Assembly (NCBI GenBank): GCA_017554385.1
Contig: JAFZIL010000065.1
Coordinates: forward strand, 144,969 to 208,968
Reading direction: 5' to 3'
Length of the DNA: 64,000 nucleotides
Origin: Prevotella sp.
GTDB taxonomy: Bacteria > Bacteroidota > Bacteroidia > Bacteroidales > Bacteroidaceae
Shown: positions 35,341-42,866 of the stretch, piece after piece
Layout: each line of letters starts with the position of its first letter
Numbering within the stretch: the first letter of the stretch is position 1
Position numbers and translations under genes: made by a program
Notes under the pieces: model-generated
What the model saw: the letters and a program-made list of their open reading frames with translations, nothing else
What the model was told of the DNA's origin: nothing
The model's database searches: none

Positions 35341-36459
35341 ATGAAAAAATACGGAAAACTCATCATCGCCGCAATTATCGCGCTGATTTTCATCGGAACC
35401 TTCGTGTTCCTCTGGCGTAAGAGCCAGCCGAAAGTGATTGTCTATTCGGAACTGCCGACCGAAGTCAAGGACCTGCAGAAGACCACCATCATCACAGGTA
35501 CCATCGAGCCACGCAACGAGGTGAGCGTAAAACCCCAGATCAGCGGCATCATCGCTGAGCTGATGAAGGAGCCTGGACAGACCGTGCAGGCCGGTGAGGT
35601 CATCGCCAAGGTAAAAGTGATACCCGACATGGGACAGCTGTCGAGTGCCGAGAGCCGCGTGCGTCTGGCCGAGATCAACCTGAAGCAGGTGGAGACCGAC
35701 TTCAACCGCACCAAGGAGTTGCATGAGCAGAAGCTCGTGAGCGACGAAGAGTTTGAGAAGGGCCGCCAGCAACTGCGTCAGGCACGCGAGGAGAAAGCCG
35801 CTGCCGACGATGCCCTGCTGGTGGTACGCGACGGTGTGTCGAAGTCGAACGCCTCAGCATCGAGCACGCTGATAAGAAGCACCATCAGCGGAGTCATCCT
35901 CGACATCCCCGTGAAGGTGGGTAACTCGGTCATCAACTCCAACACGTTCAACGACGGTACGACCATCGCTACCGTGGCCAACATGAAGGACCTGATCTTC
36001 CGCGGCAATATCGACGAGACCGAGGTGGGACAGCTTACGGTGGGCATGCCCATGAAGCTGACCATCGGTGCCCTGCAGAACCTGACGTTCGACGCCGTGC
36101 TGGAGTACATCTCGCCCAAGGCCATACAGAGCAACGGTGCCAACCAGTTCGAGATCAAGGCTGCCGTACGCATGCCGTCCGACAGCAGGCAGATACGTTC
36201 TGGCTACTCGGCCAACGCCGAGATTGTGCTGGCAGAGGCCAAGCAGGTGCTCAGCGTACCTGAGAGTGCCATCGAGTTCAGTGGCGACTCTACCTTTGTA
36301 TACATCGTCAAGGAGTCTGGGAGCAAGGATCCGAACAACAAGTACGAGCGCCGTGCCGTAGAAACCGGCCTGAGCGACGGTGTGAACATCGAGATCAAGA
36401 AGGGCCTGAAGCAACAGGACAAGGTGCGCGGTCCGCAGATTATCGCCGAAGAGGAGTGA
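35341..36459 (+). CDS. HlyD/MacA-type periplasmic adaptor
   Basis: 372 residues. An N-terminal membrane anchor (LIIAAIIALIFIGTFVFLW), a lipoyl half-motif (VSVKPQISGIIAELMKEPGQ), a coiled-coil hairpin (about 95-150: SSAESRVRLAEINLKQVETD), the second lipoyl half (STISGVILDIPVKVGNSV), and beta-barrel and membrane-proximal domains. It joins the MacB-type permeases to the outer-membrane TolC channel encoded next. Position and spacing (29 bases after permease 2) support one operon. Confidence 0.93.
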   Translation: MKKYGKLIIAAIIALIFIGTFVFLWRKSQPKVIVYSELPTEVKDLQKTTIITGTIEPRNEVSVKPQISGIIAELMKEPGQTVQAGEVIAKVKVIPDMGQLSSAESRVRLAEINLKQVETDFNRTKELHEQKLVSDEEFEKGRQQLRQAREEKAAADDALLVVRDGVSKSNASASSTLIRSTISGVILDIPVKVGNSVINSNTFNDGTTIATVANMKDLIFRGNIDETEVGQLTVGMPMKLTIGALQNLTFDAVLEYISPKAIQSNGANQFEIKAAVRMPSDSRQIRSGYSANAEIVLAEAKQVLSVPESAIEFSGDSTFVYIVKESGSKDPNNKYERRAVETGLSDGVNIEIKKGLKQQDKVRGPQIIAEEE

Positions 36460-36460
36460 T

Positions 36461-36488
36461 AAAGGTAAAAAAGTAAAAAGGTAAAAAG
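36461..36488 (+). repeat. Left arm of a GGTAAAAA inverted repeat
   Basis: Iterated GGTAAAAA/AGTAAAAA units immediately after the adaptor stop codon. It is the imperfect complement of 36546-36578. Confidence 0.7.
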
Positions 36489-36520
36489 TGAAAAGAATGA
36501 TGATGAAGCAGAGACATACA

Positions 36521-37912
36521 ATGAAGGTTCAAGGGTGGGTAAAGGTTTTACCTTTCTATCTTTTTACCCTTTTACCTTCTAACGCCCAGCAACCCTGGAC
36601 GTTGGAGCAGTGCATCGACTACGCCGTGACCCATAACATCAGTATCAAGCAGTACGAAAACCGACAAAGGCAACAAGAGCTACAGCTCTCCACCGCCCGC
36701 TGGCAGCGTCTGCCCGACCTGAACGCCTCGGCCAGTGAGAACTTCTCCTTCGGTCGCGGCCTTACCTCCGAGAACACCTACACGAACACCAACACCTCGT
36801 CGACGTCGTTCTCGCTCGGCACGAGCATCCCACTGCTCACCGGTAACCGCATCCCAAAGAACATTGAATTAAGCCGGCTGAACCTCGAAGCATCTACCCA
36901 AGACCTGGAGAAGGCCAAGAACGACATTCGCGTACAAGTGGCTCAGCAATACGTACAAGTGCTCTACGACATGGAAATCAGCGGCGTAGCCCGCCGTCAG
37001 GTAGCCATCGACTCAGCTCAGGTGGCCCGTCTGGAGTCACTGCTCAAGTTGGGACGTGCCAGCGAAGCCGAGGTAGCCCAGCAGCGAGCCGCCCTGGCTC
37101 AGAGCCGACTTACCGTCACGCAGGCCGACAACAACACCCAGTTAGCCCTGCTCTCGCTCTCTCAACTCCTCGAACTGCCTTCGCCAGAAGGATTTAGCAT
37201 CAGTTCCACCGTCGCGGTAGCCGATTCTTCAAAGGCTACGGGTAGGCGCGATAGCGGGAATCTCTTAACTCTTAACTCTTCACTCTTAACTCTTAACTTC
37301 CCCCTCCCCTCTCCCGATGCCATCTACGCCGAAGCACTGGCCATACGCCCGGAGATTCAGGCCGAGAAACTGCGCCTGAAGGGTGCCGATGCCAATATCG
37401 ACATCGCACGCAGCTCCCTCTTCCCCTCGCTCTCCTTCAGTGCCGGCTTGGGCAGCAACTACTATAAGACCTCGGGCTTCCCTGCCGACGATTTTTCCAA
37501 GCAGATGAAAAACAACTTCAGTCAGTATCTCGGTTTCAACCTCAGCGTGCCCATCTTCAATCGCTTCTCTGTACGCAACAACATCCGCAGCGCTAAGATC
37601 GACCGCGAGAACCAGCTGCTGTCACTCGACAACACGAAGAAACAGCTCTACAAGGAGATTCAGACCGCCTATTATAACACCTTGACATCTCGTCAGAAGC
37701 TACAGAGCAGTGAAGAGGCCTACCGTAGCAGCAAGACGGCTTTCAGTCTCATGCAAGCGAAATACGAAGTGGGTAAGGCCACCTCGACCGAGTTCAACGA
37801 GGCGCGTGCCAACCTGCTGAAAACAGAGAGCGACCTGACTCAGGCACGCTACGAGTACCTCTACCAGACCGCCCTCATACAGTTCTATCGAGGACAACCG
37901 CTTCATTTCTAA
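36521..37912 (+). CDS. TolC-family outer-membrane efflux channel
   Basis: 463 residues from MKVQGWVKVLPFYLF. In-frame starts at 36488 (GTG) and 36497 (ATG) are possible, but this one gives a normal signal peptide ending PSNAQ. Two OEP repeats are visible, starting WTLEQCIDYAVTHNISIKQY and DAIYAEALAIRPEIQAEKLR, with the long helices FNEARANLLKTESDLTQARY. It exports the pump's substrate across the outer membrane. Two oddities: the signal peptide core VLPFYLFTLLPS is encoded by an arm of an inverted repeat, and residues around 237-264 (SKATGRRDSGNLLTLN and on) come from two repeat types placed side by side. Confidence 0.9.
   Translation: MKVQGWVKVLPFYLFTLLPSNAQQPWTLEQCIDYAVTHNISIKQYENRQRQQELQLSTARWQRLPDLNASASENFSFGRGLTSENTYTNTNTSSTSFSLGTSIPLLTGNRIPKNIELSRLNLEASTQDLEKAKNDIRVQVAQQYVQVLYDMEISGVARRQVAIDSAQVARLESLLKLGRASEAEVAQQRAALAQSRLTVTQADNNTQLALLSLSQLLELPSPEGFSISSTVAVADSSKATGRRDSGNLLTLNSSLLTLNFPLPSPDAIYAEALAIRPEIQAEKLRLKGADANIDIARSSLFPSLSFSAGLGSNYYKTSGFPADDFSKQMKNNFSQYLGFNLSVPIFNRFSVRNNIRSAKIDRENQLLSLDNTKKQLYKEIQTAYYNTLTSRQKLQSSEEAYRSSKTAFSLMQAKYEVGKATSTEFNEARANLLKTESDLTQARYEYLYQTALIQFYRGQPLHF
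36546..36578 (+). repeat. Right arm of the GGTAAAAA inverted repeat, encoding the TolC signal peptide core
   Basis: TTTTACCTTTCTATC and on. The complement of 36461-36488 with a few mismatches; it codes for LPFYLFTLLP. Confidence 0.7.
37231..37313 (+). repeat. Composite repeat patch inside the TolC-type gene
   Basis: Starts with AAAGGCTACGGGTAGGCG (18 nt identical to 40564-40581) and continues with four or five CTTAACT/CTTCACT units (37262-37300) plus a C-rich stretch. It encodes a stretch between the two OEP halves that channels of this family do not need. Confidence 0.65.
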
Positions 37913-37954
37913 CCCTAAAGCATGCCTGCTTACAGCAGATGTTCGTCTAATGGT

Positions 37955-38007
37955 TTTTACTTTCAAAAGCAAAAAACAGCGCGCGTATTTTACTTTCGAA
38001 AGTAAAA
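37955..38007. repeat. Two TTTTACTTTCGAAAGTAAAA palindromes
   Basis: The second copy (37988-38007) is a perfect 20-bp palindrome; the first (37955-37974) differs at two positions. The 33-bp spacing (about three helical turns) upstream of the promoter box at 38045 fits either an operator or a terminator of the efflux operon. Confidence 0.55.
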
Positions 38008-38044
38008 AACAGGCCAAATATTTGTTATTACAGAGTAAAATTTG

Positions 38045-38052
38045 TAATTTTG
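38045..38052 (+). promoter_or_regulatory. -7 box TAATTTTG before the truncated mod gene
   Basis: TAATTTTGCAG 16 bases upstream of an ATG at 38068 whose own frame closes after 6 codons. Confidence 0.55.
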
Positions 38053-38071
38053 CAGCGATTATCACTAATGA

Positions 38072-38947
38072 ATGATTCTATGGACTGAAACAAAATTAGG
38101 TTCGTTGACATTTACAGATAACACCTTCTCAAATGACAATGCAAAAAAGGATATAGAACCTATAATTGGTGGCAATTCGTTTGACTTTCCTAAGCCTATT
38201 TCATTAATAAAACAAATCTGTGAGATATGTAGTTCCTTGAATTCAAAGATTCTCGACTTCTTCGCAGGCTCTGGAACAACTCTTCATGCTACCATGCAAC
38301 TAAATGCTGAGGACGGAGGCCATAGGCAATGCATTCTTGTTACAAACAATGAGAATAATATTTGCGAGGAGGTAACCTATGAACGGAACAAGCGAGTCAT
38401 CAATGGCTATACCACTCCCAAAGGTGTTGAGGTAGCAGGATTGAAAGCCAATACGCTACGCTACTATAAGACGGACTATATCTCTCGTGACAGGACTCAG
38501 AAGAATATGAGGGATTTGGTGACTGCTGCCACAGATCTGCTGTGTATCAAGGAAGATTTGTACGACGAGCAAAAGACATTTGGACGATTCAAGCTGAAAC
38601 CACAATTGGCCCGCTACTTCAATAATGAAAGGCGCCACATGCTGATTGTTTATCGTGAGGAGTTGATAGACGAGATTGCAGAAGAGATAAAAAACCTCGA
38701 CTTTGGCAAGATGCGTCTGAAAATCTATGTATTCTCACCTGGCCGTTATGCCTTTAATGATAACTTCCGTGAAGTGGAGGACAAAGTAGAACTGGTGGCT
38801 CTGCCAGCAGCCATCTATGATGCTTATCAGAAAGTGCTTCCCAAACGTAGAGAGAAACTACTGGAATTAGAGAACAAGGAAGAAGATGGTGAGCACCAAT
38901 CTTCAACAAAAAACCCTACCGATCTGTTCGATGGGCAGGGACTATAA
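38072..38947 (+). pseudogene. Type III restriction-modification methyltransferase (Mod), N-terminal part missing
   Basis: 291 residues corresponding to the C-terminal part of a beta-class Mod. Present: the SAM-binding motif I ILDFFAGSGTTLHATMQLN (about residue 62), the NNENNICEEVTYER region and the Mod C-terminal domain. Missing: the catalytic DPPY motif and the target recognition region that precede motif I in this class. So methylation by this fragment alone is not expected. The ATG at 38068 just after the promoter reads MNDSMD then stop, while this frame starts at 38072. This looks like an internal deletion that fused the original start region to the distal part out of frame. The restriction partner is at 39801. 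Confidence 0.8.
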
Positions 38948-38967
38948 TTGTATTCTGTATGAACGGA

Positions 38968-39465
38968 CTAAGGCTTCATCTCATTGAACATAGAAGTTTC
39001 CTCGTAAAAGTGAGCGAGGGCTTCTTCAGCCTGCGGATGGTTTCGAGGGACAATGATAGCCACGTATTCTTTAGTTCCAGGTTCCTCACCTTTGACTTCT
39101 GCAGTTTTGAAGTAATAGCGTTCTTGTTGACCGGCTTTGTTAAACCAAAAAGAGAAAAGGCGTGCCCTTTGAGCTTGTTGATTATCTACCGTGCTACACA
39201 TATAGAGCATGATGTCCGGGTTTGTACGGAAGAACTCTTCAATAATGCAAAGGACAGTTTGGGCAACCTTTGCGTCACGAGGAGAGACCTTCTGGTTCAT
39301 ATTCGCAAGGCTGAACCAATATGCATCAAAATATGTCGTTTCTTCCTTGTCGAAGCAGACCAGATACTTTATGTCGTAGTCGGTTACAAAGTAAAGGTCA
39401 TCACCTTCTGCCCACACGGTGTAGTCAGAAAAGATATTGATATAGTTAATATCAAGACGGTTCAT
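38968..39465 (-). CDS. Uncharacterised protein in the type III RM island (DUF6169-like)
   Basis: 165 residues, acidic to neutral and soluble, without signal peptide. Stretches such as YINIFSDYTVWAEGDDLYFV, FDAYWFSLANMNQKVSPRDA and EEFFRTNPDIMLYMCSTVDN resemble, from memory, the Bacteroidota family DUF6169; I could not check this. It ends 21 bases from the mod fragment's end (convergent). It starts 3 bases after a 59-codon gene on the same strand, so the two form a small operon driven from 39752. Its place between mod and res suggests an accessory defence or antitoxin-like role, which is inference only. Confidence 0.7.
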   Translation of the reverse strand: MNRLDINYINIFSDYTVWAEGDDLYFVTDYDIKYLVCFDKEETTYFDAYWFSLANMNQKVSPRDAKVAQTVLCIIEEFFRTNPDIMLYMCSTVDNQQAQRARLFSFWFNKAGQQERYYFKTAEVKGEEPGTKEYVAIIVPRNHPQAEEALAHFYEETSMFNEMKP

Positions 39466-39468
39466 CAG

Positions 39469-39648
39469 TTATGCGAATTCAAAATCGAATTTGTGCTGTT
39501 CTTTGGCCTCTCGCTTCATGCGCTGTTCTTCTTCGTACATAGCATGAGCCCGCTCTTCTACTTCTTGGTACCAAGCCTTGCGACGCTTGAACCAAGCTCT
39601 GATTTCTTCAGGAGTTCTGTGCGAAAATGTAGTGCTCTTAGCTTCCAT
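39469..39648 (-). CDS. Small charged protein, 59 residues
   Basis: Reads MEAKSTTFSHRTPEEIRAWF and ends KEQHKFDFEFA. The middle (KAWYQEVEERAHAMYEEEQR) is a strongly helical, amphipathic, charged segment. The stop is 3 bases before the ATG of the 165-residue gene, a spacing typical of translational coupling. A promoter box lies upstream at 39752. Family not recognised. The size and pairing recall a toxin-antitoxin or adaptor pair, but no known toxin fold is visible in either partner. Confidence 0.6.
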   Translation of the reverse strand: MEAKSTTFSHRTPEEIRAWFKRRKAWYQEVEERAHAMYEEEQRMKREAKEQHKFDFEFA

Positions 39649-39679
39649 AATGATAACTCTTTAATTATTTCTGGTGCAA

Positions 39680-39730
39680 GGGCGGTGCAAACCGAGTGCA
39701 GAGAGCTCGCTCTTTGCCGAGGTGCCGCCC
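39680..39730. repeat. GC-rich stem-loop in the leader of the two-gene minus-strand unit
   Basis: GGGCGG (39680) pairs with CCGCCC (39725), with inner pairing of AGAGC and GCTCT. It would form a structured 5' leader for the minus-strand pair. The sequence looks like a dispersed repeat of this genus, but I see only one copy here. Confidence 0.5.
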
Positions 39731-39751
39731 GTTCTCGCACGCTTTTGCGTG

Positions 39752-39759
39752 CAAAATTA
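39752..39759 (-). promoter_or_regulatory. -7 box TAATTTTG for the minus-strand pair
   Basis: TAATTTTGCA with TTG about 23 bases upstream. It is followed by a GCACGC-TTTT-GCGTGC type hairpin (39737-39752). Confidence 0.55.
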
Positions 39760-39800
39760 AGAATAATTTCTGAATAAAACAAGAAAACGACGATAAAACG

Positions 39801-42167
39801 ATGAAAGAAATCAAGTATCAACAAAAGTATGTTCGTGAGTTGGTTGATAAGACTATCAACCTTTTACGACTAACAGGTCATAGAAAGACGTTGATATTCA
39901 AGGCTCCAACAGGTTCTGGTAAGACGGTGATGGCCTCGCAGATGCTGGCAGACTTGACGGAAGAGCTGCAATCGCGTGGGGACAGCCCTTACCAACAGGT
40001 GGCGTTCATCTGGATTGCTCCAAACAAATTGCATCAGCAGAGCTACTTCAAGATGAAGAACTACTTCACAGAGACGCGTCTGCTGAAGCCTGTGATGTAT
40101 GACGAGATAGACCAAAGTGAGGGTGTGATACATTCAGGAGAAATACTGTTTGTGAACTGGGAGAGCATCAACAAAGAGAAAAACGTGATGGTGCGCGACT
40201 CTGAGCAGAACGCTTCGCTCTACGAGATTACCCGCAGAACGCAGGAAGAGCAAGGTCTACCTATCGTTGTGGTGATTGACGAGGAACACTTGTTTTGGTC
40301 TAAATCAGCAGATAAGAGTGCAAAGGTGCTGCAAAAGATAAATCCCAAGGTGGAGATTCGTATTTCTGCCACACCTAAGACTAATTCTGACCATAAAGTA
40401 ACTGTTAGTCGCGAAGAGGTGGTGAAAGAAGAGATGATCAAGAAGCAGGTAGTACTGAATCCTGATATCACCAAGGGATACAACGACGAGAACGAGCTGA
40501 ACATTCACTTGATTCAATGTGCCTTGGAGAAGCGCAAATTATTGGCAGAGGCATACAAAAAGGAAAGGCTACGGGTAGGCGACGGAACGTCGGGAATGGG
40601 GACGAACATCAATCCGCTGTTATTGATACAGTTGCCCAACGATACTACTGAGAGCATGACTGCTGAGGATTCTGCTATTGCGACTCAGGTGAAGACATAT
40701 CTGAAAGAGATAAAGGATATTACGACTGATAATAAAAAACTGGCTGTATGGCTCTCTGGCGAAAAGGAGAACTTGGAAGGCTTGGAAGAGCCTGACAACA
40801 TGACTGAGGTATTGTTGTTTAAACAGGCCATTGCTCTTGGATGGGACTGCCCACGAGCAGCAGTATTGCTCATCTTCCGTAAACTGCAGAGTAATCAGTT
40901 TACGATCCAGACGGTAGGGCGTATTCTCAGAATGCCTGAACAGAAGTTCTATAAGAACGATTTGCTGAATGTGGGCTATGTCTATACTGACATCAGTAAA
41001 GACCAAATACAGATTGTGGCAGAAGACATGGACTACCTGAACAAAGATGCGCTACAGGCTATCCGTAGAGAGAATCTGCAGAACGTTGCATTACAGTCGT
41101 ATTACAGCGTTTATAAGAGTTCAGACCGTAACCGACTTGGGCCAGACTTCAAGAAGGAACTGATAGACTGTTTTAGTAGAAACTGGTTAGTGAAATGGGA
41201 ACAATTCAGCTTTAGTTTTGATGATGAAGAAATTCCTGACTCTGAGACTGACGAGAACATTGCTGCACAAAACAGGAAACAAGTAGAGCAGAACGAGCAT
41301 ATCAAGTTTGATGTTCTCCGCTTGGGTGTTGAGGTTCCAGAGAATGTTGTGTTTCAAAATGAAGTAGGCATCATCGACATTGACAAGCGTGAACGTAAGG
41401 AGTTTGCTAAAAGTGCTGGTGAGGTACATCGTATCTATATCGATTTCTGTCGTTCGCTGTTAGGTAGTTTTGAGAAGGCTCATAGCACAGATATCTTGGC
41501 TGGCTATTTGATGCAGGCAATGGAAATACTCTTTGAATTGTTTGAGACTGATGCAAAGAAGGTAATTCTATATCATGCCAACAAACCCAAGTTTACAGAC
41601 ATTATCACCAAGGCACTTGCCAACTATGAACGAAAGTTACAGGAACGGCAACGCAAAGCTAAAGAACGTGCCTTTGAGAAATATACTTGGGAGGTGCCAG
41701 CAGAACGACTCTACAAAGAAAGCACCCACCATGTGATGCCAAAGGTGGAAGAACATGCATTGTTACCATTCATCGAGTTGAATACTGTATCGACTCCAGA
41801 ACGTCGTTTCTCAGAGTTCTTAGAAACAAACAAGGAGTATATTGACTGGTGGTATAAGAATGGTGACGAGGGTAAGCAACACTATAGCATCCCCTACGAA
41901 AACTCGCAAAAAGAGAAGTCGTTGTTCTATGTGGATTTCGTCATCAGAATGAAGAATGGAGAAGTGTTCCTGTTTGATACTAAGACGGAGAATAGTGACT
42001 CGGAAGCTCCCAACAAACATAATGCTCTTATAGAGTATATGAAAGACAAGGAGTTGCAGGGAGGTGTCATCGTAGAGAAGAATGATATTTGGTATTACTC
42101 ACGTTTCCCAATTGACACGACTGAAGATGTAACTGGTTGGGATGCGTTCTTCCCAGATAAACAATAG
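39801..42167 (+). CDS. Type III restriction endonuclease subunit (Res helicase-nuclease)
   Basis: 788 residues, apparently intact. SF2 helicase motifs: Q-region at the start, motif I APTGSGKT (35-42), motif II DEEH (160-163), motif III SATP (about 190), and motif VI QTVGRILRMP (from 370). The C-terminal nuclease shows VDF(D712), then LFDTKT (D726, K728), a PD-(D/E)XK pattern. Res needs a Mod partner for DNA recognition; the adjacent mod is truncated, so it may be inactive or work with another Mod. Residues 253-267 (KKERLRVGDGTSGMG) contain the 19-nt interspersed repeat. The base composition is more AT-rich than that of the flanking core genes. Confidence 0.9.
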   Translation: MKEIKYQQKYVRELVDKTINLLRLTGHRKTLIFKAPTGSGKTVMASQMLADLTEELQSRGDSPYQQVAFIWIAPNKLHQQSYFKMKNYFTETRLLKPVMYDEIDQSEGVIHSGEILFVNWESINKEKNVMVRDSEQNASLYEITRRTQEEQGLPIVVVIDEEHLFWSKSADKSAKVLQKINPKVEIRISATPKTNSDHKVTVSREEVVKEEMIKKQVVLNPDITKGYNDENELNIHLIQCALEKRKLLAEAYKKERLRVGDGTSGMGTNINPLLLIQLPNDTTESMTAEDSAIATQVKTYLKEIKDITTDNKKLAVWLSGEKENLEGLEEPDNMTEVLLFKQAIALGWDCPRAAVLLIFRKLQSNQFTIQTVGRILRMPEQKFYKNDLLNVGYVYTDISKDQIQIVAEDMDYLNKDALQAIRRENLQNVALQSYYSVYKSSDRNRLGPDFKKELIDCFSRNWLVKWEQFSFSFDDEEIPDSETDENIAAQNRKQVEQNEHIKFDVLRLGVEVPENVVFQNEVGIIDIDKRERKEFAKSAGEVHRIYIDFCRSLLGSFEKAHSTDILAGYLMQAMEILFELFETDAKKVILYHANKPKFTDIITKALANYERKLQERQRKAKERAFEKYTWEVPAERLYKESTHHVMPKVEEHALLPFIELNTVSTPERRFSEFLETNKEYIDWWYKNGDEGKQHYSIPYENSQKEKSLFYVDFVIRMKNGEVFLFDTKTENSDSEAPNKHNALIEYMKDKELQGGVIVEKNDIWYYSRFPIDTTEDVTGWDAFFPDKQ
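40557..40581 (+). repeat. Interspersed repeat (copy 2) in the res gene
   Basis: Contains the 19-mer shared with murF-alr (26622-26640) and the 18-mer AAAGGCTACGGGTAGGCG shared with the TolC-type gene (37231-37248). Confidence 0.6.
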
Positions 42168-42200
42168 AAATAAAAACCAATATATAATACCTAAAACAAT

Positions 42201-42416
42201 ATGGCAAGAAAAGGAATTGACAGTACGTTTCTGCACTATGGAGTGCGAACAGAGGATATGTCCTTGATTGAACAAGCCTGTCAGGACAGCGACATCAATA
42301 CAGAATGGCTGAAGGAACAGATCCTGAAGCCTTATAACGAGGAACGCAACAATCAGAACTTCGTGGAGGAGAAGAAACTGACGAAGATCCTGAAAAAGGC
42401 ATTAAAGAACGTATAG
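42201..42416 (+). CDS. Small protein between Res and DndD-like genes
   Basis: 71 residues, starting MARKGIDSTFLHYGVRTEDM and ending in lysine-rich KLTKILKKALKNV. No domain is certain. From memory it resembles short proteins annotated as DNA-modification-system-associated, found next to DndD-like ATPases. It sits 33 bases after res and 4 bases before the DndD-like frame, so the three are one transcription unit. A regulatory or bridging subunit is plausible. Confidence 0.65.
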   Translation: MARKGIDSTFLHYGVRTEDMSLIEQACQDSDINTEWLKEQILKPYNEERNNQNFVEEKKLTKILKKALKNV

Positions 42417-42420
42417 GCTT

Positions 42421-42678
42421 ATGAAGATAAAGAAAATACATGTTGAGAACTATAAGACCTATAAGTTACTCGACTTAGACCTGGAAGTGACAGACGACAG
42501 ACCCATCATCCTGATTGGTGGTGGTAACGGTTGTGGTAAAACCACGTTGTTTGATGCCATCTATCATGCGCTGTATGGCTTGAAGATTAAGGATGCACGT
42601 CAGTTTGAAGAGTTGTTTAATGCTGGCGTGAAGAACGAATCTGGAATCAGGGGACGGTTCTTTGATCCAATTTGGTGA
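42421..42678 (+). pseudogene. DndD/SMC-like ATPase, truncated after the N-terminal lobe
   Basis: 85 codons with a normal start (MKIKKIHVENYKTYKLLDLD) and Walker A GGGNGCGKTTLFDAIYHALYG (33 onward), as in DndD, RecF and SMC heads. The homologous part ends near KNESGI, and the frame then closes with RGRFFDPIW. Coiled-coil, signature motif and Walker B are absent, so ATPase activity is not expected. Only about 210 bases separate the break from the next gene. They hold no coding continuation but two inverted repeats, consistent with deletion of the rest and perhaps of further genes of the system. Confidence 0.75.
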
Positions 42679-42697
42679 GTTAGAGAATCCCTGATTC
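42644..42697. repeat. 9-bp inverted repeat spanning the DndD-like break point
   Basis: GAATCAGGG (42644-42652) and CCCTGATTC (42689-42697) bracket the codons where homology to DndD ends. Confidence 0.5.
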
Positions 42698-42729
42698 ACT
42701 TAGAATCTGAAATCGACCGTCTCGTCTAT

Positions 42730-42803
42730 CCGCTCGGTTTTGCCGCTTTCACCAAGCTTAGCAAATCAAGATTCTTGCTCTGGCAAGCGACAAAGTCGAG
42801 CGG
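42730..42803. repeat. Imperfect 18-bp inverted repeat
   Basis: CCGCTCGGTTTTGCCGCT (42730-42747) against AGCGACAAAGTCGAGCGG (42786-42803), 15 of 18 positions paired. It lies in the non-coding gap after the broken DndD-like gene. Confidence 0.55.
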
Positions 42804-42858
42804 TGGAGGGGAAGGGATAAAAGTTGCTCCAAAATTTGGATAGTTCAAGAAAACTGTC

Positions 42859-42866
42859 TAAATTTG
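42859..42866 (+). promoter_or_regulatory. -7 box TAAATTTG
   Basis: TAAATTTGCA 33 bases upstream of the AAA/PD-(D/E)XK gene start. Confidence 0.55.

Noticed and set aside
38959-39777. 272-codon plus-strand frame opposite the antisense pair
   Set aside because: No homology-like features. The minus strand gives two coherent proteins with coupled start and stop and a promoter.
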